Assembly: GCA_017616775.1 (NCBI GenBank)
Contig: JAFZXM010000051.1
Coordinates: 1 to 49,546, forward strand
From: Bacteroidales bacterium
GTDB taxonomy: Bacteria > Bacteroidota > Bacteroidia > Bacteroidales > WCHB1-69
DNA: 49,546 bases
Reading direction: 5' to 3'
In this document: piece by piece, positions 44,235-49,546 of the stretch
Numbering within the stretch: position 1 is the stretch's first letter
Layout: each line of letters starts with the position of its first letter
Translations under genes and position numbers: made by a program
Notes under the pieces: model-generated
The model's database searches: none
The model's input: only the letters and a program-made list of their open reading frames with translations
What the model was told of the DNA's origin: nothing

Positions 44235-45194
44235 TTATAATCCCGTAAGCATGTTGATGGCGTGCGGCAATGTTTGTATGTGATAGTGATTGGTAACGGG
44301 AAGGGGTTCCCCTTCTGTTTCTCCCAAGATAGGCGTATCTGCAAAAATATGCAGGTCGGGTGATGTGAGATAAGAAACTTCGTTCAAATGGCTGAGGCTT
44401 CCGTTGTAAAGACGGTTGATATTTCTTATAATTTTCCAAGGAGATATTTTATTGACAAGCATAGTGTTGAACAGTCCGTCGGTAGGATCGGCCATGGGGA
44501 CTTGTTGCATCCCGTTGCCGTTATATTGGCATATTCCCACCGCTATGGAAAAGATATTTTTTTCTGTAGAAACATTATCGGCTTTTATGGTTATTTTTTG
44601 TGCTTTATGAGAAAACAGCACTTTCAGAAGATTGGTAATATACACATGAGAGGAATGTTTTTTTGAGCGTGCCGTATGATGAATCACGTTGGCATCAAAG
44701 CCGAAGCCCGCAATATTGATAAAATAGCGGGTGGCTATGGATTTGTTGTCAGCAATACAGTCGATTTGCCCTATATCGTGGCGGACAAATTGTCCGCGAA
44801 GAAATATGTTAATGGTATCCATATAAGAGTGCGGATAATTGTGTGTATGGCTCCAATCGTTGCCGGTGCCCAAAGGCAGCACTCCCAGATAGATGTCTTG
44901 AGTGTCAACGCCTGAGGCAAAAATAGCATTGATAACATTGTTGATGGTGCCGTCTCCGCCTATTACTATAAAATGTTTGTGCCCTTCCTGACACAATTCT
45001 TTAATGAGCACATGGGAGGTGTCTTTGTCATCGGAAATAAAAAAACGATAGTCTAATTGCAACTTATTGAGTTGATTGGCTATTCTGTTCCAATATTTGT
45101 AACCCGTGTTGGACATGGCTGTGGGATTGGCAATAATTTGCCACGTGTGGGTAAAAATAAATATATTTTCTTTTGTTACATTTAAATTCATCAT
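44235..45194 (-). CDS. Diacylglycerol/lipid kinase family protein
   Basis: A 319-residue protein of the DagK-like catalytic family. Signatures are FIVIGGDGTINNVINAI (GGDGT, the nucleotide-binding loop, near residue 78) and LGVLPLGTGNDWSHT. The C-terminal portion (FNTMLVNKISPWKIIRNINRLYNG) matches the second lobe of YegS/DgkB-type lipid kinases. Such enzymes phosphorylate diacylglycerol or other lipids and lie at the membrane. Two Met codons at the start (45194 and 45191) are equivalent. It is the last gene of a five-gene minus-strand operon and starts 17 bases after hemW ends. Confidence 0.93.
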   Translation of the reverse strand: MMNLNVTKENIFIFTHTWQIIANPTAMSNTGYKYWNRIANQLNKLQLDYRFFISDDKDTSHVLIKELCQEGHKHFIVIGGDGTINNVINAIFASGVDTQDIYLGVLPLGTGNDWSHTHNYPHSYMDTINIFLRGQFVRHDIGQIDCIADNKSIATRYFINIAGFGFDANVIHHTARSKKHSSHVYITNLLKVLFSHKAQKITIKADNVSTEKNIFSIAVGICQYNGNGMQQVPMADPTDGLFNTMLVNKISPWKIIRNINRLYNGSLSHLNEVSYLTSPDLHIFADTPILGETEGEPLPVTNHYHIQTLPHAINMLTGL

Positions 45195-45211
45195 ATTATT
45201 GTTTTAAACCA

Positions 45212-46378
45212 TTATTTCAAATTACCGTTTTCATCAAAAAACAGTTCACAGGCAATGGCATCGGCGAATAAAGCTCCTTGTTCGGTAAGATGTAAAACGG
45301 AAGATTGCAAAATATATTGTGAAGCGGGCAGATGAGCTGTTTTTTTTAATAATTGTTCTGCATAAAGCGGAGAAAACTGTTGTGCTATATAGTCTAAATC
45401 GCATCCCCACATGGTGCGCAGCGAAGTCATGATATATTCATTTACGCGGGTGGTGACGGATAAATTTTCTTTTTCAAAAATAAGGTTTTCAAGGGATAAA
45501 AATTGTTCGGGGGTGCGGGTGTTTTGCATATGTTGTATATATAGAGGAATATTGCCGATATTCCATTGCCGGGAATGTCCGTTAAAGGAGTGGGCTCCGC
45601 AACCGATGCCGAGGTATGGTTGATTTTGCCAATAGGCGGTATTGTGTACCGAATAATGTCCGGGCAGGCAGAAATTGGAAGTTTCATAATGTTCCATATT
45701 TTGAGACCGTGCATAGTCAATGAGCATTTGGTATTGTGCCATTGTCTCATCTTCGGAAGGCAGGGTGTATATGTTTTTTTGTATTTGCCGGCTTAAAGCG
45801 GAGGAGGGTTCCAAAGTAAGGGCATAGCATGAAAGGTGAGGGATGCCCTTGGTGTATTCTAAATTTTTTTTCCATTGTTCTAATGTCAACAAAGGATAGG
45901 CGTACATTAAATCCACCGACAGATTGCTGTAGCCGTATTGTAAAGCGTATTGTATGCTGAGGTGGGCTTGTTTGTCGGAATGTATTCGCCCCAACACTTG
46001 CAAATCGGCATTGGAAAAAGATTGTATGCCTATGCTCAACCGGTTGATGGCGGTGGAGGTAAGACTTTTGACATATTCTTGAGTAAGAGAATTCGGGTTG
46101 GCCTCCAAAGTGATTTCGGCATGAGGAGGTATAGTAAAAAAATGACAAACGGTGTCAAAAATTTGATTGATTTCATCGCTTGTTAACAGCGAAGGGGTGC
46201 CTCCTCCGAAATAGACGCTGTTTAAAGATGCGGATGGCAAATATCGGCATCTCAGCTCTATTTCTTTTTGCAATGCTTTGATATATTGTTGTTTAAGTTC
46301 AATCAAGGTAGAAGAAAAGAAGTTGCAATAATTACATCTTTGTTGACAGAAGGGGATATGTAAATAGAGGGCTCCCAT
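45212..46378 (-). CDS. hemW: Radical SAM heme chaperone HemW
   Basis: A 388-residue radical SAM protein. The N-terminal motif HIPFCQQRCNYCNFFS carries CxxxCxxC (the usual radical SAM cluster) followed by the fourth Cys-free heme-chaperone pattern. YFGGGTPSLLT and LEANPNSLT are HemW family signatures, and the C-terminal HemN domain follows. HemW proteins deliver heme to target proteins and are not coproporphyrinogen oxidases, although often annotated so. Length is typical. It lies 1 base from rsmI. Confidence 0.93.
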   Translation of the reverse strand: MGALYLHIPFCQQRCNYCNFFSSTLIELKQQYIKALQKEIELRCRYLPSASLNSVYFGGGTPSLLTSDEINQIFDTVCHFFTIPPHAEITLEANPNSLTQEYVKSLTSTAINRLSIGIQSFSNADLQVLGRIHSDKQAHLSIQYALQYGYSNLSVDLMYAYPLLTLEQWKKNLEYTKGIPHLSCYALTLEPSSALSRQIQKNIYTLPSEDETMAQYQMLIDYARSQNMEHYETSNFCLPGHYSVHNTAYWQNQPYLGIGCGAHSFNGHSRQWNIGNIPLYIQHMQNTRTPEQFLSLENLIFEKENLSVTTRVNEYIMTSLRTMWGCDLDYIAQQFSPLYAEQLLKKTAHLPASQYILQSSVLHLTEQGALFADAIACELFFDENGNLK

Positions 46379-46379
46379 G

Positions 46380-47075
46380 TTATTCTTCTTCTTTGGTTTT
46401 ATTATATTGGTTTTTTCCTTGTACTATAATCACTATTTCGCCTTTTACTTCTTTGGATTGAAAATGTTGTAAGGCTTGGGTAAAGGTACCTCTGAAGTTT
46501 TCTTCGTGTATTTTGGTAAGTTCACGGCATACGCACAACATACGGTCGGGAATGACAAGAGAAAACTGTTCCAGTGTTTTTACCAGGCGGAAAGGGGATT
46601 CGTACAGAACAAAGGTCTCGCTTAATTCACACAGCTGTTCTATGGTGCTTTTTCTTCCTTTTTTATGGGGTAAGAATCCATAGAAATAAAAACGGTCGCA
46701 AGGCAATCCCGAATTGACCAATGCCGGCACGAAGGCGGTGGCTCCGGGTAAAGTTTCCACCTCTATGTGGTTTTGAATGCAGGCTCTTACCAGCAGAAAG
46801 CCGGGATCGGAAATGCCGGGAGTTCCGGCATCGGTAATCAGAGCCACCTGATTGTAGTCAAGTATCAGTTGTATAAATTTGTTTAACTGTTGATGCTCAT
46901 TGTATTGGTGATAAGACAGTAAAGGTGTGGTTATGTTATAATGAAGCAACAGTGTTTTGCTTTTACGTGTATCTTCTGCCAATATGATATCACATTCTTG
47001 TAAAATACGCAACGCCCTTAGCGTAATATCTTCCATATTCCCTACAGGAGTGGGAACTAATATAAGTTTAGCCAT
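46380..47075 (-). CDS. rsmI: 16S rRNA (cytidine-2'-O) methyltransferase RsmI
   Basis: A 231-residue SAM-dependent methyltransferase of the tetrapyrrole methylase type. It modifies C1402 of 16S rRNA together with RsmH. Motifs are LILVPTPVGNMEDITLRAL, ILAEDTRKSKTLL, LITDAGTPGISDPG and FYFYGFLPHKKGRK. Slightly shorter than E. coli RsmI because the C-terminal extension is missing, common in Bacteroidota. It is flanked by M28 peptidase and hemW, with gaps of 2 and 1 bases. Confidence 0.96.
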   Translation of the reverse strand: MAKLILVPTPVGNMEDITLRALRILQECDIILAEDTRKSKTLLLHYNITTPLLSYHQYNEHQQLNKFIQLILDYNQVALITDAGTPGISDPGFLLVRACIQNHIEVETLPGATAFVPALVNSGLPCDRFYFYGFLPHKKGRKSTIEQLCELSETFVLYESPFRLVKTLEQFSLVIPDRMLCVCRELTKIHEENFRGTFTQALQHFQSKEVKGEIVIIVQGKNQYNKTKEEE

Positions 47076-47077
47076 AA

Positions 47078-48343
47078 TTATAGAGTGCTGATATATTCCA
47101 CTAATAGCCGGAACAGGCCGTTATAGCCGGCAAGGTTTAAATATTGGGGAAGGTCGTCGGGATGATGGTATGGTCCTGAAACTCCCCGTGTGTAAATAAA
47201 CAGGGCTGTGCATCCTTGTTTGTGAAACGAATAGTGGTCGCTATTGGGTGTGATATTTCGTTTTTGGATGTCGGGCAAATAATTTTTTGAGCGGTTAATG
47301 GCTGATATTTTTTCAAAAATTTCAGGATAATTTTCTCCTCCGCATATACATATGCCTTCTTCTCCGTTGCCAACAAGGTCCAGATTAATCATTAATTTAA
47401 CGGATTTAATATCAACAGGACAATTTTGTACAAAATAGGAAGAGCCCAAAAGTCCGGATTCTTCACCGTCAAAGAATACAAAAAGCATGTTATAAGCCGG
47501 TTGGTGAGAGTCCATGGAGTAATAACGGGCCAAATCAAGCAGCATAGCGGTGCCGGAGGCATTGTCTTGAGCACCGTGATAGATGGCGTTTTTACCCATC
47601 ATGCCCACATGGTCATAGTGGGCGCCTATCACTATCCATTCATTGGTATCCGCATTCTTACCGCGTACATAACCCGCTACATTCTGGCAGGTGAAATAGT
47701 CATCCCATCGGGCGTCTAAATTGATTTTTACCATATCCAAGGGTGCTTTGATGCTGTCTTTTATCAAATATACTATACAGCAATTTGCATGTAACAAAGC
47801 TGTGGCCGGTGTGGCGGTACGGGGGTTTTCTTCAAGAATAACATAACCTTTGGCATGATATTTATTGGAATAAGCGGCGCGATAGCAGGAGCGCAATGCT
47901 GCAGTATCGTTTTTATATCGGGTAACGTCTATGCATATCATATTTTTGCTATAGTCGCAGCCGGGCTTCAGTTCTTCGAACCGCACTATATGAAATTTTC
48001 CTTTTGTCCGGGCACTGCAAGGGTCTATTTTAAGCATGTCGCTTTGGTATTTTGCGGGATAGCCGTTCCCGAAATCAAAAACGGCATTTTTGCCTATGGC
48101 ATTTATTCCCAAGGTATATTTTTGCTGATAATGTTTAAACCATGTTTGTAATCCCATTTGTTGCAGTTGCCGGCTGATATATCGGGCGGCAATGCTGTCG
48201 CCACGGAAGGCATAACCTCTTCCTTTAAATTGGTCGGAGCATAAAATGTTGAGGTTTTTACGCGCATAGTTGGTATCTTGTGCATATAAGGAAGCGGAAA
48301 GCAGGAATAACAGACCAAAGAGTTTTAAAAATTTCATCATCAT
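47078..48343 (-). CDS. M28 family zinc aminopeptidase, exported
   Basis: A 421-residue exported peptidase with signal MMMKFLKLFGLLFLLSASLYAQ. Two-zinc M28 ligands are visible: GAHYDHVG (His and Asp), GAQDNASGTAM (bridging Asp), FFDGEESGLLGS (catalytic and ligand Glu), INLDLVGNG, and NSDHYSFHKQG (His). The family removes N-terminal residues, probably of peptides in the periplasm. A protease-associated domain may occupy residues 100-220. It lies 2 bases from rsmI. Together with the DPP7-type peptidase it suggests peptide use. Confidence 0.93.
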   Translation of the reverse strand: MMMKFLKLFGLLFLLSASLYAQDTNYARKNLNILCSDQFKGRGYAFRGDSIAARYISRQLQQMGLQTWFKHYQQKYTLGINAIGKNAVFDFGNGYPAKYQSDMLKIDPCSARTKGKFHIVRFEELKPGCDYSKNMICIDVTRYKNDTAALRSCYRAAYSNKYHAKGYVILEENPRTATPATALLHANCCIVYLIKDSIKAPLDMVKINLDARWDDYFTCQNVAGYVRGKNADTNEWIVIGAHYDHVGMMGKNAIYHGAQDNASGTAMLLDLARYYSMDSHQPAYNMLFVFFDGEESGLLGSSYFVQNCPVDIKSVKLMINLDLVGNGEEGICICGGENYPEIFEKISAINRSKNYLPDIQKRNITPNSDHYSFHKQGCTALFIYTRGVSGPYHHPDDLPQYLNLAGYNGLFRLLVEYISTL

Positions 48344-48352
48344 GTAATGTTA

Positions 48353-49546
48353 TTATCGGTTGATTTTATTTTTACCCCATTGGCATCCGAACAGGGCAAA
48401 TGCCAATATGATTACATAGCACCAAATGGCTATTTGATATGCATCTTGAGTGCCTATTAAGTCGGAGCATTTTCCGTAGAGCAGAGGGATAACGGCACCT
48501 CCGGCGATAGACATGATAAGCAGTGCCGATGCTGTTTCGGTGTGATTGCCGATACCATCCAGGCTTAAGGGCCAAATGGCCGGCCATATCAAGGAATTGG
48601 ATAATCCTAACAGGGCCACAAAGAGTACGGTATAAGGAATGGTCATGGTAATGGGTTTGAATGTGGTAATATCTATGAAAGGAAAACTGATACAATGCCT
48701 TGCGGATGTAAAAATGATTAATATGGAAAAGATGATGCCCGAGAGAGAGCAAAATACCAACGCGGTGCGTTGGGATATGATGCGGGGAATAAGTATTACC
48801 CCTATAAAATAGCCTATCAACATGGCCAGGAGGGTGATGCTGGTATAATATTTTGCCGATTCCATGGCTATGCCTAACGATTCCCCGTATCGTATAATGG
48901 TGTCGCCTGCTATCACTTCCACGCCCACATAGAAAAAAAGCGCTATTACACCAAACCACAGATGGGGATATCGGAAAATACTTTTTTTATGTGAGTTGTC
49001 GGCAGAAGACTCTTCTGTTTGTACATCGGGAAGATGGATGAATGTCATGATAATGCCTAATGCCAAAAGCAGGATAGTCATTACCACATAGGGTTTGATA
49101 AGTCGCATGGCTAATGCATCAAGCAACGCGTCCGCATCGGGGGCGTTTGCATGTATGGATGCGTAAATGTCGTTAGATCCTGCTATCAAAAAAGCCGATA
49201 ACACCAAAGGAGCAATAATACCCGCTAATTTATTGCAGATACCCATAATGCTGATACGTCGTGCTGCGCTTTCCATGGGCCCCAATATGGTAACATACGG
49301 GTTGACGGCTGTTTGCATAACAGACAAGCCCGTCCCCATAATGAATAAGCCTGTCAAAAACAGGATATACGACCTGTTGGTGGCTGCAGGAATGAACAAT
49401 GCGGAGCCTATGGTCATGGTAAACAATCCTATTGAAATACCGTGTTTAAAGCCCGTTTTCTTTAGCAAAGCGGCAGAAGGCAAGGCGGTTACAAAATAGG
49501 CGATATAAAAGGCAAAAGTAACAAAATAAGCCAAAAAATCATTTAA
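48353..49546 (-). CDS. Sugar MFS transporter (glucose/galactose, FucP-like), 5'-truncated
   Basis: The reading frame is open to the right window edge (LNDFLAYFV precedes the first listed residue), so the true start lies outside. About 398 residues are visible with about 11 membrane segments. FYIAYFVTALPSAALLKKTGFKHGI, GLSVMQTAVNPYVTILGP and LGLSNSLIWPAIWPLSL are typical of FucP/GluP-type proton-sugar symporters. First gene seen of a five-gene operon (transporter, M28 peptidase, rsmI, hemW, lipid kinase) with gaps of 1 to 17 bases. Substrate is likely a hexose, not resolved further. Confidence 0.9.
   Translation of the reverse strand, partial: LNDFLAYFVTFAFYIAYFVTALPSAALLKKTGFKHGISIGLFTMTIGSALFIPAATNRSYILFLTGLFIMGTGLSVMQTAVNPYVTILGPMESAARRISIMGICNKLAGIIAPLVLSAFLIAGSNDIYASIHANAPDADALLDALAMRLIKPYVVMTILLLALGIIMTFIHLPDVQTEESSADNSHKKSIFRYPHLWFGVIALFFYVGVEVIAGDTIIRYGESLGIAMESAKYYTSITLLAMLIGYFIGVILIPRIISQRTALVFCSLSGIIFSILIIFTSARHCISFPFIDITTFKPITMTIPYTVLFVALLGLSNSLIWPAIWPLSLDGIGNHTETASALLIMSIAGGAVIPLLYGKCSDLIGTQDAYQIAIWCYVIILAFALFGCQWGKNKINR

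Noticed and set aside
1..49546. tRNA genes, CRISPR arrays, insertion sequences, phage genes
   Set aside because: Scanning by eye found no T-loop-like tRNA pattern, regular spaced repeats, transposase or integrase frames. Short or divergent examples could be missed without a tool.

Overview
The window looks like an anaerobic member of Bacteroidota, most likely Bacteroidales. Genes are preceded by the phylum-specific -7 motif TAnnTTTG rather than TATAAT. Several exported proteins carry type IX secretion (T9SS) C-terminal tails. There are SusD-free but typical outer-membrane barrels, DUF4175 and S46 dipeptidyl-peptidase genes, and a [FeFe]-hydrogenase-like gene pointing to an anaerobic or fermentative life. 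Most of the window is AT-rich. The left end (about 1-2950) and especially about 37.1-42.0 kb are visibly richer in GC. I found no tRNA, rRNA, CRISPR array, transposase or integrase, and no intergenic gap exceeds 300 bases.

Layout, left to right. (1) 1-2951: a DUF4419 gene cut by the window edge, then an exported protein with a TonB C-terminal domain placed between two related modules. (2) 3130-8985, minus strand: a tight operon of DRTGG protein, RsbW-like ATPase, divergent [FeFe]-hydrogenase, second DRTGG protein, PHP-domain protein, stand-alone HATPase and Tex. I read the first six genes as a redox or H2 sensing and signalling cassette. (3) 9037-14955: an AsmA-like DUF748 protein, a GT2 fusion protein and a flippase (envelope and surface polysaccharide). 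(4) 15026-18290: four small T9SS cargo proteins in tandem, each with its own promoter. They are followed by a YD-repeat-like exported protein and two lipoproteins. (5) 20916-35887: core genes aspS, purD and rpiB, interspersed with an Omp85-like protein, a barrel protein, DUF4175, MATE, TerC, a DPP7-type S46 peptidase and another barrel protein. (6) 36137-43077: an accessory block containing a zinc-ribbon membrane protein, a GC-rich pair (a putative TIM-barrel-like protein and a large lipoprotein), a stand-alone LytTR regulator overlapping a membrane-anchored phosphodiester-glycosidase-like protein, and an orphan membrane protein. (7) 43300-49546: rsmG and a DUF2007 gene, then a minus-strand operon of sugar MFS transporter, M28 peptidase, rsmI, hemW and a diacylglycerol-kinase-like gene.

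Two systems deserve attention. The first is the hydrogenase-like sensor cassette. All four H-cluster cysteines are kept, but the usual proton-relay Cys is Tyr, and two DRTGG proteins, two GHKL ATPases and a PHP protein surround it. The second is a LytTR regulator co-translated with a membrane glycosidase-like partner. A textbook 9-12-9 direct repeat, the spacing LytTR dimers bind, lies upstream of the adjacent two-gene operon, which suggests a local regulatory circuit. A lineage-specific extended promoter, ATGYTAYYTTTGC behind an A-tract, recurs across the AT-rich part of the window.
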